Shown piece after piece: positions 10,691 through 23,890 of a DNA stretch of 64,000 bases. Source of the DNA: Atherix ibis (lineage: Eukaryota > Arthropoda > Insecta > Diptera > Athericidae); the NCBI GenBank assembly GCA_958298945.1, contig OY282605.1, positions 30,358,811 through 30,422,810 on the forward strand. Direction: 5' to 3'. The notes under the pieces were generated by a model, which was given only the letters and a program-made list of their open reading frames with translations, did not search any database and was not told the origin of the DNA. Within the stretch, counting starts at the first letter, position 1. Each line of letters begins with the position of its first letter. The position numbers were made by a program, and so were the translations under genes.

Positions 10691-11430
10691 GGACGTTTCA
10701 TAGTCTATGCCAAATATTGTTAAAAGTCCAGATATGCATCAGAAGTGTTTGATGAAATTAAAGACAAGGTACTACGGACTTTGTACTATGTTGATAGACA
10801 TCGCCATATTCAACGTCTGGGACCAAAAGACACGGTGATGCCTGTTTACCTGAAACTCGGACGGTTTTGCATGAGTTCAGTTGAATAACAAATGCTACCC
10901 AATTGAATAGGAGTTATCAAAGAATAGACGGATGAGTTTTTAAAGTAAGAATATTCGTCTCGCATGACGAAGTTCCGAACTCAACTGGGAACCCAAATTG
11001 CAGTCTTTATCGTTCACTAGCTACCAGTTAAAAGACTATAATTGCTAAACGGTCAATACTTTTGTGCTCTATCAGAACATCTTTCGATGTTGACTTGTCC
11101 ATAGACATGAAACATCGCAAATATTATTGTATATACTCCCAGAACTCAATGTGGGAGAGTTATTCGATTTCATTGTCCAGTCGAATGAACGTCATCAATG
11201 ACTAACCACTTCATAGACGCCTCTCAACCATAAGTTTTAGGGTCAGTTTCTCTGCAATTTTGTCAACAATATTTCCAGTCAGTTATTCAAGGCGACCAGG
11301 TGGCCGAATAAAATCCGAGCTTTTTCAACAAACGCAACCAAAGAAAATATGAAAAAAAGTTTTTGCAAACACGAAGGCCCAGTTATTCTAAGGTTTCGCA
11401 TGTAACCGATACCTTTCGTTATACCTGACT
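10690..11430. other. Unassigned, less AT-rich island
   Basis: Base composition is more balanced than around it. On the plus strand near 10740-10890 a frame of about 50 codons contains KVLRTLYYVDRHRHIQRLG; on the minus strand several broken frames run through 10900-11350. I do not recognise any family. It is probably an old transposon whose sequence has drifted, but it could be exonic or regulatory DNA. Confidence 0.3.
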
Positions 11431-13429
11431 AATCGGTCAGAGCTTGTATAATGTTTCATTTTCGAGTTCGATTTCATATCAGCCTTAGTGTCCTCATGTC
11501 AGTTTCAGGGTATTTTTATAAGAAATTCTTTCGCAAATACCATTCATGCTTATACAAATACCAGTCGAGCATTAAATATTACTACTGCTCTTGTCAAAAT
11601 CTATCAACGACAAATATTTATCATAAAAATGTGTCATATTCACGCTACAAGTATGCAATTACAGTTCACTTACTCTCCGATTCAAGAAAGATTATTTTTT
11701 TATGAATTTTCTATATATTTTTTTTTGCAACCTACAATAGCATTGCGTATTTGCCTTAGAATTAATGTCAATTTTAAGTCGATATTTAGTATTATTTTTA
11801 TTATTTCTTCAATACCTGAATTGTTTTCACACTTTAATTTGAATAGACTTAAAAGAAAATATGCAAAGAGATTTGAGAAATAATTTTGTACCGACCTTCA
11901 AGAAAATAATAACGAAAATTCGATAATTTTTTTTAATATTAAAGAGTCTTGGCTTAAAATATAAATGCTAAAGGCCAATTAATTCACAAAACATTATATT
12001 AATAGAAGGTTTTTCTTTTAATATCTAATTAATTGGCTTAAATATTTCTTAAGTATGCATCTGAGACGTTACAAAAGAAGTTCATTCTACAAAAAAGTTA
12101 ATAAAGAAAGAATTCCATCAATTATGTTTGAAGAGGTTCTACTAATTTGTTTTTGAGTTTCTTGTAGCAGACATATTTTTTATGAAAATGTTAATTATTA
12201 ATTCTAGCAGATACTGCAATTAGTCGTTTGGATTTTATTTATGGTAGGACATTTAATAATAAAATTTTACTCTTGAAAAGCAAATTTAAAAAAATATTTA
12301 TAATTTGAGACTATTCAATGCGAGGTTTTTTTTTGCCATACAGTTAATGGGCTCATAAGAGAAAATTTTAAGGTCTGTGCTAGTGAAAGCCTTTTTCACG
12401 ACGACTGTGTCTTCATAGAATCAATAATTTACATTCTATTCTCAGTGATCAATTCACTGAAGGACATTTTTCGATATTATTGTTAACTAAGAACATTTAT
12501 GTTTTAAAAAAAAATGATTGAGAAAGACAAAAATGTGTTTTATTGTTTAATTTAACTATTTGAAGCTCAAAAAAGGCTTGAGAGCTAACAAAAAAATCCT
12601 TAGGACCACATGCCTTTAGCTTAATTTTCGTCAACTTAAAAAAAATGTTTGGATTCAGGTGTTCTTAACAAAAAAAAAAGGTGATGGCTTATTTCATGTC
12701 AAAAATCGGTCATATGCCAAATAATAGATTTTTTTTTCTAAATATCTGCAATAAAATGCATGAAATAAACTTGTCATTATCTAAAGAAGCTATTGAGTGT
12801 TATAAAACTCATATTTTTAGTGTATTACCATCTATGTGATAAGGATTAATTTTAAGGATTAATTTGAACGAATGCAAAATTTATTAATTCAAAAATCTTT
12901 TTGAAACATAATAAAAATGTTTTTCGAATCACAATGACTCCCGAACTTACTATGTTCTCGAATTAGTGATTGCTCGTTATAAAAAGTTGCATGCTTTTTT
13001 ACCTTTTCTTGTAAAGAACATATCTTTACTGAACGTCATCACAGTTTAAGGCTACAATACATACGGATTTTTTTAAGAACTGATAGATATTTACTCCTTC
13101 TAAATATAACAATTGATTGCTGTGAAATATTATAAAATAATTCTGCTTATTACGTGGTGTTTTTCTTGTTCCGAGAAGAGTGTTGATGGGATCCGTTTTC
13201 AAACCAGCTATTATCTAGCAAATTTTATTAAAAAATTTTACTCAGTGTAAAGAGCCATTTTTTAAGAATTTTTGAACATTTAAAAAAAAATTCCAATCTA
13301 GCAAATTTACTTGAAAAATAAGTTGTCAATTTACGAAATTGTAAAATTGCGTTTAGTAATTAGGATTAGTTTTAGATTAATGAGTTTTATTTTTGTAGTT
13401 TTAGATATAGTCTTAGTGATTTGTTCGTT
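11431..13429. other. AT-rich DNA without recognised genes
   Basis: Overlapping ORFs of 84 and 131 codons at 11451-11883 show no domain and look random. The rest is A/T-rich with no repeats I can define. Confidence 0.55.
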
Positions 13430-13740
13430 TGTAAAATTTTAAGTACTTGGCGCGCAGATCAACGGGGCCATATATAGAATTTTGTCGTCAGAAAATTCTA
13501 TGATCCGAGAATATGATGTGGAAAAATGTCAGGGGTATCAGGAGCGTGGTGTTCAAAAATGTTAGAGGCACCCCTCCCGTATAATACGATACGATTCGGT
13601 CGGCACAGAACCGTGAAGAACACAAGACAAAAAGTTACCAAGAGGTCCGTTTGGTCGGTTTTACATCTGTCCCCACGCCATGTTAAAGGACCAAACTTGA
13701 CTAAAACAAGTGTTTTCTTACGTTTATTTTAACTTCACGC
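13430..13740. other. Unassigned, less AT-rich island
   Basis: Roughly 300 bp of more balanced composition including a 68-codon ORF (13526-13732). No motif recognised on either strand. A drifted transposon fragment is the simplest guess. Confidence 0.25.
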
Positions 13741-14309
13741 CTTGTCTCACATTAATTGTCAAAATTCACTTGAATAAAAAATATTGAAAATTTAAGAAAC
13801 AATTTTAAATCGAAGAGGAAAATATGCCAAATTGAGTTCTTTTTATGTGGTTGTAAATTTTAATCCCTACAAATTTTTATATCCTTTCCATTTTGTATTA
13901 CTCTTCCCATTGGCTATAATTTAAAGTAATCCTTGGATAAATAAATACCTTCAACTTTTCAGTGTTTCCAGCATGAATTTTGTTGCTGTTATGTAAGGCA
14001 AAGGATACAGCAATTACAAAATTTCGAACCTCGCATCTTCTTTCCCAATTACTAAAATGCTACGACAAGTATGCCACGGCAATTTTCAGGTATTATCTAA
14101 GTAGGGTATCTTACCGTCCGCAACCGTCTAAAGCTTAAAGTTTAATACTTCAAAATTTTTTACCTCCCCCCCCCCCCAATTTTTTCTTGAATACTGGAAA
14201 AATGTTATAAAAATTTCCTTCCATCTAAACATAATATTTTGTCACTTTTGGAGTAAAAATAATCATTAAAAAAACATATTTGATTAACCATTACATCCCC
14301 AAAAAATTT
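13741..14309. other. AT-rich DNA with a C12 homopolymer
   Basis: No gene seen. A run of 12 C lies at 14166-14177, unusual in such AT-rich DNA. Confidence 0.5.
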
Positions 14310-14545
14310 CGTATTTGGGTTCGCCTAAACACCGGTGGCATCATCATTGGTCCGTAATTTTTCTGAAATGAGGCTGTAGCACGGTTAAGTACTATTGGCC
14401 CATAATCAAGTATTACTTTTTTTTTAAATATGGGAGATATACACTCAAGATACAATTTGCTAATAAAGTATCTTAAATAAATCATTAGTTGTAAGTTGAT
14501 CTCGAGGATCGCGCAATATGACACTGCTTGATTATTCCTTGTATC
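14310..14545 (+). mobile_element. Short DD41D transposase relic
   Basis: Plus-strand translation gives TGGIIIGP, a stop, then FF, a stop, and NEA near 14330-14375, matching the family block GGIIGPYFFENEA. Near 14500-14540 bases match the DNA encoding CDLTPLDYFLW of the copy at 8516-9371. Frames are broken and the part between is deleted. No ends visible. Confidence 0.55.
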
Positions 14546-17384
14546 AATTGATATTTTAAAATTTAACTTTAAACAAGTTAAAAAGAAAATGAATGTAGCC
14601 AGGATTTATTTGGGAAAAAAAAACATTATAAAAATTGAGCCAGTTTAATGAGCTGTGCCAAGAGCTGCCGATATGGCCATAACCCCAAAATCGTTGATAA
14701 ACATTTAAGAAATAATCTTTTAAATAAATTTTTTTAGCAAAAATCAATTTTTTTTTAAAAAAAAGAAAAGAAAACATTTAATCATTATTAAAAAGATACC
14801 AGATACTACTCGTAGTTGTAGATATTTTTTGAGCTTCGAGAAAAAACTCTTACTGAAGATAGTCAAAAACTTCTGAAATTATACAATTAGAATGTGTTAC
14901 CAGTAATAATCAGTTTTGTTTAAAATAACAATAAATCTTTATGAATAACTTACTAAAAAATAAATTCTCAGAAAATAAATTTTAAAAACCTTTTGAAAAT
15001 CAAAAAAAAAACAGTTTTCCATATTTGCATATTTATAACAAAAAAAAAAAAAAAATACACGATTTTATATAGGAAATTCGATGGCAATAAAAATCTGAAG
15101 AACAAAAATTAAGAACAATATTTTTTGGCTGACAGATTTGCTGATATTTGAATTTTTGGAGAATTTCGATTCAATCTAATCAAATATCAAAACTCGATTT
15201 ACAGTAAATCAAAGATTGGAACAAGTGTTGGGAATTTTATAAATTTTCCATTTTGCCATTTTAACATCTCGAATATTTTGGGGCCACTCCCCTACAGCGT
15301 GAACGGAACCTTTTCACCGAACAGTTTACTGATGTTTGCTTTCGAAATTATTGCAAATCGATAATCATAAAAATTTTGATTGACTTGTTTAAACAATTCC
15401 AATAATCAGATTTATTGAGTCAATCTATCGTTTCGTTTGTCAGGGCAGCGTCGTGGCACTGCGTCAATTTAGGGCTTTGGGATTAGGTACAGAGCAGAAA
15501 ATTTCCTTACAATTTGAAGAAGGTACTTGTATTTAAATTTTTTTTCACTAGAGAACTGTTGCCTCTAACCTAGATCATATAACCGTTCCAGCTTTATTGA
15601 CAATCTTTTTAAAAACGATGGCTACAGAACTGCGTGTGGCAAATAGGGGTGGGCGAAGAATATTTTCTCTACGATAATGGTATTTTCTTTGATACGTAAA
15701 TACTTAAAAATTTTGAATTCATCGGTATTTTATTCTAATATCTCCGCGAAATGTAAACAACAGCATGAGTTGGCATAAATTTAGATTGCCGATGGCAGAT
15801 TCTCATTCCATTCCGTTCTATTCAATTCCATTTTCAATGCATTTGCGTAAAATCTATTTTGATTTGGTGAATAAAAATGAATGAAAATACGTTTAGATTC
15901 TCTTTACCGCATTTTCGACGTATTTGAAGATTTTATATTCCATTGGTGTACTTATATTCATTCTAAGCACAATTACGCATTTTAAAAATTATCTGCCATA
16001 TAAAGAGTATTTTTCTCTGTGGGCTCTTTTTCCGCTCAATCTATTTTTTACTCATCCGTAAATGAATTTTCAATTTTATGCTATAAATTATGGATGAATT
16101 TATTTGTTAAATTTTACAGCTAAATATTTTATAAATAACTGGAAGGAAATCATCTATAATTATGTTGAAAACTTTCTTTTATAGATAAATATACAAATAT
16201 ACTTAGGTAAATTACGTATATTCCGAATTATATGGATTTGAATCGAATAAGGGATGATGTATTATGGATTAGATAGAAACATTTCACATACCTGTAAATG
16301 TAAATACAATATTTCGTAATTGGTATTGTTTAACATAAAAACTAACTCTTATCTTATATTTAATGTTAATCGACAAATCTACAAAAACTTTTATTGTATG
16401 ATCATCAAACTTAGATAAAGTTGTTAATCTTGAATACGTGCAAATGAAAGTTTCATGACTAAAACGACCCTTATAGTTGTTCGTTGGTAGAATTAAATAG
16501 TGTCAATAATGAACGTATACTTTTTGGAGTCTTCGAGTTGAATTTTTAGACAATGACAATATCTTACTACCATCATAATACTAACCATTATGTTCTTCTA
16601 GTAATTATGTAATCGGCCTAGGTAGTTAGGAAATTTTTAGTCTGAAACAACTCAGATTATCGAAAGCTTAGGCTATGTGAGGTTTTATTTTTTCTTTAAT
16701 TACGTAATTTCTAAATAAACTCAGAATACTAAAATTGAGAAAATATTTACTTTGTTTATTTTGTAAGTATTGTTTATTCCGGCTAGATTTGTAAAAGGAC
16801 TCTTTATATTTCTTAGACATTTGTTGTTTGAGTGCTTCTCGTCCGTAAAGATACTTTTTTTTTTTAAATTAACTTACTATTTAAATAGATCCTACATTGA
16901 CCCTATATTATTATATAAATAGTACTTTTTAGATGACTCTATGTATCTAGACATTTAATACAATAACCATACTATTTAAAATTTGTTTAGAATTATATTT
17001 AAACCTACAGAATTAACTGAAAAATCTTGATTATTGGTGTTATAAGGTTTAAAAATATACTATTTATTTGAAAATAAGATAACAAAACGAATTATCTTTT
17101 CCTAATACCAAATTAGAAACAAAATCACGTGTTTGATTTAAAAAAAAAATATTTTTAAGATAAATTTCTTTAATATACAAAAAAAAACAAATAAAAAGGC
17201 ATTAGTTAAAATGGAAGTTAAAATGTATTTTTGAGATTTTTAAAAAAATTGGGTCAGCAAATTTCAAATTCAAAGTGGTTTTGAAAAACACATATCGTGA
17301 GGAAATATTAAAAGCTTTTATTGAAAATAAAATTTTAATCTATTTTATTTAGAAAAGTATATATTATTCATATGATCACCAAGA
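14546..17384. other. AT-rich DNA without recognised genes
   Basis: Low-complexity A/T-rich sequence. Around 15240-15640 composition is slightly more balanced but no domain is recognised on either strand. No long ORF. Confidence 0.55.
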
Positions 17385-17895
17385 CAATGTTTTTTGGCCT
17401 GCATCCGAACGCCAAAATTTTTGATGAATTTTCCCGAAAATAGTGGATTAACGGCCTCAATAATTTATTGTCGAATGTTGTTCTTTAGATTTTTAATTGT
17501 TCTTGAATAATTTGCATATAATTTGGCTATAAAAATAATCCCAGAAAAAAATTTCCTACAGTATCAAATTCATGAGTTTAATAGTTCACCGAATTGAGTA
17601 CGCAGTAAACTGATGTCTAGGCCTGTTGTGCGGCTCATAGTGCCGTGTTAATAAAGCCAAAGCTCATTTACATTTAATTCATTCAATTTCGAGCACAAAA
17701 AGTTCGTTACAATGGCACAATAACTTTCAAAATTCACTGTTATATGTTCTTCACGATCATTTTCTAATAAGAATGGCCCACTGATTCAACCAGGGCATTA
17801 GCCGCACCAAACAGGAACTTTTTAGGATGCATTAGTTTTTCATAAATTATAATTTTACAATTTTACATCGTTAAAAATGATTTTCGATTAAATAC
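17385..17895 (-). mobile_element. DD41D transposase relic (C-terminal half)
   Basis: Minus-strand blocks in order: ITVNFESYCAIVTNFL (the VTVNGERYRAMITNFL block), CSKLNELNVNELWLY, then HGTMSRTT in place of QDGATCHTA (second catalytic Asp lost), and LRTQFGELLNS. A degraded C-terminus runs to about 17395. Several stops. No terminal repeats found. Confidence 0.7.
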
Positions 17896-17996
17896 CATTT
17901 TTACAGAACGCTCGTTTTCGTAGTAATTTTGGATATTTAAAATTCTTTGTTCTATTCCTAAAGACTCTACAACTAAAATTGTACTATTTTATAAAG

Positions 17997-18840
17997 GGTG
18001 TTCCAATAATCACGAAAGAAGTAATTTTTTATATTTAAAAGTTTTCGTTTTTTTTTTATTAACGCATAAATTATATAGTATAAGGCTATGTAAAAACCAG
18101 CATAGCGTGTAAATGGATTCCACAGCTTTGCTGCCACATACGCACTCTTTTGTTGAAATTTTCCATGGCCGTAATGCATAAATGTGGTTTAATTATTATG
18201 AGATAGCGTTCAATTTCCTCCTTCAAGGCCGTGGAGTAAATTCCTAACGCCTTTGAAATTTTTCTTTAAAAAACCACAAAGAACAAATTCTAAGGGCGTT
18301 AAATAAAATGACCTGCGTGGGGAATTCTGAACAACAAAATGAAAAATTACACGACCTATGCAGTAATTGAATTATTTCTCGATCTGTATGGCATGTTGTA
18401 CCGTTTTGTTGAAATCACAAGTCGTCCAGATCTATATCTTGAAATTTAAGTATAAAAAACTAAACTATCATGGCGCAGTAGCTATCAACATTAACTGTTA
18501 TTGCCTGACCAGTTACAATTTTAAAGAAGAATGGATGCCTCCAGCCTAAAAACCGCACCAACGTTGTGGATGCATTTGTTTCTCAACTATCACTCATGGA
18601 TTTTCTAAACCCAACATGTGACAATTTTGTGGATTAACTCCATTCGCTGTACATAGTCAGTAGGTTTCTATCCTTGAGTCAATTGGACTTTGTGAGTATG
18701 TAGATGCAAATCTTTCATGAGAATACGCTGTAGAGAGCTTCTCGAAATGTCTTCCACGTATTTTGGGGCAGCCTATACTTGACAGCTGTAAAAACAAAAA
18801 CAATCACGGTAAGTAAATTTTGATAGATATTTTTAAATAA
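17997..18840 (-). mobile_element. DD41D transposon relic, longer copy
   Basis: Minus-strand translation from 18800 downward follows the family from the middle of the DNA-binding region: SSLQRILMKDLHLHTHKVQL, then VDSYCAMIV, DIDLDDL, QQNGTTCHTDREIIQLL (second catalytic Asp changed to Asn) and FYLTPLEFVLCGFLK (third position Glu, not Asp). The C-terminus follows (MENFNKRVRM, CGIHLHA). GGGTGTTCCAATAATCACG at 17998 is a plausible terminal repeat of the 3' end; the partner near 18840 was not found. All frames contain stops. Confidence 0.75.
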
Positions 18841-19050
18841 TAACTTGGTTGAACAAAAAACCAACAGATGGCCCATCCTTCAAAGTCGAGGGAGACTAGT
18901 TAGTACACTAGTTCTCATATCCGGTAAAATATCTTTTCTCTAACTTATAAAACCATATTAGTTCAATATTCTATCAGTCAATTGATAGTACCAAAGTGAC
19001 GTCCTTTCAAATATTTTCTGATCTTAGATAATTGTGACCATTTTATTATG
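18841..19050. other. Spacer, nothing recognised
   Basis: Short sequence between two relics. No feature seen. Confidence 0.5.
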
Positions 19051-19295
19051 GTGGGGGAGGGGGAGGGTATGGTTTAGTTCTAAACTACAAAAATCCCTTT
19101 TCCGACAAAAAACTCTTGATGAAGTTGACCGTGCATTAAAGAGATATTATCCGCTTCAAAGTTATCCCATTGCGAATTTGTGTATCGGAGAAGGCGTTGT
19201 TTTCACTCTTCGTTGCAGTGCTGGAAGCCTTCAACTGCAATCGTCTTCAATTGCTCCTTTTAAATGCTTTCTGATCTTGGGAAAGAAAAAAAAGC
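19050..19295 (-). mobile_element. Mariner transposase C-terminal relic
   Basis: On the minus strand the sequence reads LKTIAVEGFQHCNEE, then KQRLLRYTNSQWDNFEADNI, which follows the end of mariner transposases (AI..E.FQ.CFE.WK.R...CI.S.G.YFE). One stop replaces the usual Trp. The 119-codon ORF on the opposite strand (19034-19393) is only its shadow. No ends found. Confidence 0.6.
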
Positions 19296-19859
19296 GACAC
19301 GGACGCAAAAAAAACCCTATCCTAAGCTCACTCTTCAAATTTATTGTTAATCAATCTAACCTCAAAATAGTGCTCACTCATTCCATATTTTGATCAGTTT
19401 TCAATATTTAAATCGTTTCTGTGCGAAGTTTGTCTTTTTTGTATATCATCAAAAACTGCGTGCACTTGATAATTACCGATCCCCATAGGGAAGCTTTTTT
19501 TGCAAGCTAAGCTCGCGAATTTATTAAGCTTTAAACAACATAAAATTGATAGCACATCTTTTCCACAAATTTAACTGTTTCATTTTTGGTAATGCTCCGC
19601 AAAACATACCTTCTGTTATGGCAGCATCTCGTAACAAAACAGGATTAAAATTTCCACTACACGTCTAAGAGGGACTTCTACCGAGGCTTTGTAAAATTAT
19701 GCAATCTTAGCAAATTTCTCTCAGTATCATTACTTTTCTGGCTATAATCATATATAATTTTAATTGTTTTTATTTGATGACAACAAAATTCCATAATGTC
19801 TTAAGTGTGTTATTTAGAAGTTTACATAGACAATAGAATAACCTAAGTCCTATATGCTC
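19296..19859. other. AT-rich DNA without recognised genes
   Basis: No feature recognised. Confidence 0.5.
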
Positions 19860-20080
19860 GACTGTAGATACTTGAAACTTACAAATTTTATCGGCAACTA
19901 CTCAGGAATTCTAGACAAATATTCAAAACTAATAAACAAAATCAATTCATAATATACAACTCAATAAAAAAAACACATTTGGACTTACGGAATTGAACTG
20001 AGGGGGTTCAACTAAACGTTCTGGTTTCTATTGATTCTAGTGCTTACAATACAAGATTCTTCACAAAATTATTTAATACG
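19860..20080 (+). mobile_element. Jockey-like LINE relic (C-terminal piece)
   Basis: Plus-strand translation contains IWTYGIELRGFN near 19975-20015, matching the KPIWTYGIELWG signature shared by the Jockey-like copies at 1935, 43670 and 61650. Traces in a second frame continue the match. Stops throughout. Confidence 0.6.
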
Positions 20081-21504
20081 CATTTTATGTCCTTATTTGT
20101 AAACTTATATTTATATTGTAAACTTAAAAAATCAAGTTACGATTAGGCAAAATTGTGATCAATTAAAATTATATTTATACTATAATCGATCATCTAATTT
20201 TTTTTTACTTTTTCTTTCTGAAAAACAATCTATATTTACTAAATACTATAAACAATCATAATATTGATAGTTTTAGCTCTAAATTCCATATAAAAAAATA
20301 TAATTTATAAAAAATTATTTATTGTTTATAAAAAATTTAAAAATTAATATTTATCGTTTTGGTATAAGAAAATATTGATTTATAACCTAAAGAAAAAAAA
20401 ATATATTTAATTCTTTAAGTAATAGAAATTCTTCAAAAACATAACTGTATTAAAACAAAACAAATACCATCAATTTAATATCTAAAAATAATTTTAACTA
20501 AATTTTTATAAATAAAAATTATAAAAAAATTTTTTATTAAAATCTTACAATTTGAAAAAAAAAATTTTATACATTGTTTATTAAAGCTCTTTAGATTTTC
20601 ATCAAATATTACAAATTTCAAGAACTTCTTTGAAAAAGTTTTTATTCATGTTGGGAAAACTGTATTTAGATAACGAAAAGGATGGATAAGTTTAGGTAAC
20701 GACAGTAAAATTGGAAATATTTGAAAAAAACTTTGTCCACCAGCAATTTAATATTACGACGATACGAGAATTTATTTATAAAACTCTTCTCAAAAGGATA
20801 CTACAAGTATACTTGTTGTCTGTAGGAGTTTATGATATAAAAGCAGAGAGATTGACTTGATAGTATGACCGCAACTATTCCATTTGTCTGGCCATCTTCA
20901 TTTTTAGCATAAGATAGGAGGGTACATTTTTACCTGGTATATCCTCGTACACCTTAAGAACTTATCAACGAGAGAGCGCAATTCTTTTCATATACCCTCA
21001 AGCTATAAGTATATCCTTCAATGGAATTCTTGAACACTCTTATTACAAAAAGAATAATGACAAACTTTTCCTTTTAAATGATTATTTCTCTTCAAAAAAC
21101 TCACGAACACTTCTCTTCGTTTCATAACATTTTTCGGTCGATTCCTCTCATTGCCAATTGTATAAAAATCATCTTCACTAAGTTGGACTACATTTCAGTA
21201 TCACTTCACTTTTAACTAAAAACGAAAACTTTCTTCAATAAAAGTTCCAGTTTTTCATATTGTAAAGAATTGGTTACTTTTTGTCATCGAACGAACAGCA
21301 ACAAAATCCATTTGGTCTTCGTTTTTTATGCTTAGTTCTCATTTAAGTTTTGAAGTCAAATTGTAGAAATAAATTTTGAAGTAAATTAAATTTAACGTAA
21401 AATTTCAATATTTATATTTAGTAAAGAATTATTTGACTTCAATATAGAATATTTAATTTATTTTTTCTTATACAATAAAAAAAGGGATTTTTCCATAAAT
21501 TCAC
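20081..21504. other. AT-rich DNA without recognised genes
   Basis: Dense A/T runs at 20200-20600; a more balanced part near 20810-21010 with no recognised domain. Confidence 0.55.
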
Positions 21505-22010
21505 TTGTTTTGTATCAGGTGGAATCGTCCTAAAAATCGAATTTATAAACAGTTCTTGTTATCATATCACGAAGTACTCTGCCAGCCTAAATTTCACGAC
21601 AAACCGTGACCTCTTATGGGTGCATGGGTTGCTTTTAAATGACATGTGACGTGTGGTATTTCAGTACCCCAAATGCTGCAATTTTGCTTGTTAATACGTC
21701 CATTTAGGTGGAAATGTCCCTCAACCACTTATCGTTAAAGCTAAATATTTTGACTTTTAAATGAGCTTTAGACTTCAGTTCCGATGATACTAGAATTTTA
21801 TAGGGACATAAAAGCAGGTATTTAGTTACAATTCGTTAAATAGTACTATAGGTAAGAGCAGAACGAGTGTAGATTCTCCGGACCTTGGACACACTTTGTG
21901 GTGTGGCTTATTGTGGTCTCAGATAACCGGGTTTTAGACCAAAAGCTTCCCTTGTAGAATAACAATTTTCACAATATGTTTTACGCGCCAAATTTGTTGA
22001 AGCCTGTAGA
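21505..22010 (-). mobile_element. DD41D transposase relic (N-terminal half)
   Basis: Minus-strand order is as in the family: VRRIYTRSALTYSTI then CPYKIL (linker after the DNA-binding helices), ELKSKAHLKVKIF, then GHFHLNGRINKQNCSIWGTE, the block just after the first catalytic Asp (normally SDEAHFHLNGYVNKQNCRIW). The Asp position itself is not conserved. Stops and frame changes. No terminal repeats recognised. Confidence 0.7.
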
Positions 22011-22815
22011 TGCCATTTAACCCCCCTCCACCCTCCCTTAAAATTAGCATCTTAAAAATAATTATTATAACAGATCTCCATTACCATTAAATCAGCCTAT
22101 TTAATAAAACGATTTAATTTGTGCTTCAGAAAGTCTATAAAAGCTAAATAATGCCTGTTTAAAACAACCGATTTTGATAAAAAAAATTTTGATTATTTAG
22201 TGGAAAAAGTTTATGGTATTTTCCCAAAGATGGAGTTAAAAGCAATTATCACAGTATCTAATAGTCGCATTGTACTCGTAATAATATAAACTGCGCGTTT
22301 TTCCTTTACTTCACTCTGACCAAAAAACATTACACGAGTGAAAGGGGGAGGGAATAGGTAGATTTATATCTTTAAAAATATTTGTTTCAATAATATAAAA
22401 TTAATGTCATTGAATTTTGAAGCAAATTTCGAATTTAATAAATAATTAGTTGCATTGAAAAATTGTTTTGTTAAAAAAGTTTGTGGCATTTTGCGATAGA
22501 TGGAGTTAAAAGCAAATAACCTACTAGGCGCATTGTAAAAACACTGGACTGACGTTTAAAAGTTTACATTTAAAGCTTTGTGTAGCATAAAACGACGTAT
22601 TGCGGACTTGCAAACAAATTTATGGTATTTTGCTAGCTTTTTTTTGTCGAAATTTTGATATCAAATTACCAAAAAAAGTGATGCGATTCTCGAAAAAAAT
22701 TGAACCAAGATTGGCATATATATCAGCATTCATTATATTAAACCATTTGTGAATTTAACATTTATCATCAAACCATTTGAAACTATTTGTGAGCGGTTGG
22801 GTATAAAAAGATACA
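22011..22815. other. AT-rich DNA without recognised genes
   Basis: Contains a C-rich stretch at 22021-22035 and a near-repeat: GATGGAGTTAAAAGCAA occurs at 22229 and 22499. Nothing else recognised. Confidence 0.5.
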
Positions 22816-23062
22816 CAATGTCTGATAGGCTGTTGAAGCGTAATGAAATCGAGCCATTTCTGAAGCGAATCATAACTGGCGATGAAAAATGGGTAAGATA
22901 AAAAAGAGAGATGAATCATAACTGGTATTCACCGTATAGTGTAGACATAGCACCCTCACACTATCACTTATTTCGATATCAGCATAACTCTCTTAATGGA
23001 ACCAAGCTTGCCAAAAGAGAGGCCTGTGAATACTACTCGATGCAGTTTTTCAACCAGAAATA
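22816..23062 (+). mobile_element. Mariner relic, large internal deletion
   Basis: Plus-strand reading gives LLKRNEIEPFLKRIITGDEKW, split here as LLKRNEIEPFLKR + IITGDEKW (first catalytic Asp kept, near 22880), then a jump to SPYSVDIAPSHYHLFRY, where the third catalytic Asp is His. It ends with MQFFNQK. The part with the second Asp is deleted. It resembles the mellifera-type copy at 547-1670. No ends found. Confidence 0.75.
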
Positions 23063-23089
23063 ATAATGGAGAATATTTGATTTGAATTA

Positions 23090-23300
23090 ATTGATTTTTA
23101 TGCTCTAATTGATAGTAATGGTCTCTCCTTATTCATTTTCGAAGAAATTCGAGCTAATAGCATTTTTGGACTAAAATACACACCACACAGTCACTTTTTG
23201 TAAATACAATGGCCTTGACACAGTCTCTTATGGATTTTTAGAGCCTCAAATATTTTTTTAATTTTGAGTCTCATCGCTCAACTTTTTTTCTTCAAAAAAT
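23090..23300 (-). mobile_element. DD41D transposase relic (middle piece)
   Basis: Minus-strand translation reads SDETQN, then PLYLQKVTVWCVF and NFFENE, GETITIN, following the family order SDEAHF ... VTVWCGFW ... YFFENE ... VTVNG. Five stops in about 70 codons. It directly adjoins the plus-strand mariner relic. Confidence 0.65.
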
Positions 23301-23619
23301 CAACATTCGAAGCCTTTTATCCCTGTACCCAATGGGTATATCTTCCGCCCTTTTTCTTGGTTAGCCAACTTAAATTCTTCTAAATTATTTAAAAATGGTA
23401 AACTATAAATTAAACAAATATTATTTCAATTTAAAAATTCATTTCGTAGGTATCATATTGCTGGCCTATTTTTTCCAAACCGCCAAGTGGATTAATCTAT
23501 ATAAAAATTGCTTAAACACAAAAATGTTTTATTTTTTAAATAAAAAAAAGTATAAAAAATTGTCAAAGTATTTCTTTTTGATATCCACAACTGTATATAT
23601 TTTAATTAGCAGATTTTTT

Positions 23620-23890
23620 AACAACGATGCCTTAGGGGTAAATAACCATCGATGTTTCTTTGGTTAAAAGATCACGAGGCTTCTACTTTTTATAGTCGTC
23701 GTTGGGAATTTATTGGGAGGGTAGATGCTAAAATGCACTCCAGGTTTCTTCGAATTTTACTGATTGAAATATTTACTGAATAAGAAAAGAGCCTCATCGT
23801 TAAAAATAGTTTCCTTTTAAAGTGCGAAATACTCACTATGCCTGTAGAGCATTTCTATAATTTTGTCGCATTGTTTGATAATTATTTAAG
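23620..23890 (-). mobile_element. Possible DD41D relic
   Basis: Minus-strand text KETIFNDEALFLFSKYFNQ resembles RKIIFSDEAHFHLNG.VNKQN, the first catalytic block. Support is limited to this block. Confidence 0.35.

Noticed and set aside
11451..11883. Two overlapping ORFs of 84 and 131 codons as a possible gene
   Set aside because: They lie in different frames of the same strand, show no domain, and have composition expected from AT-rich DNA.
19034..19393. 119-codon plus-strand ORF
   Set aside because: The minus strand of the same bases encodes a recognisable mariner C-terminus, so the ORF is a shadow.
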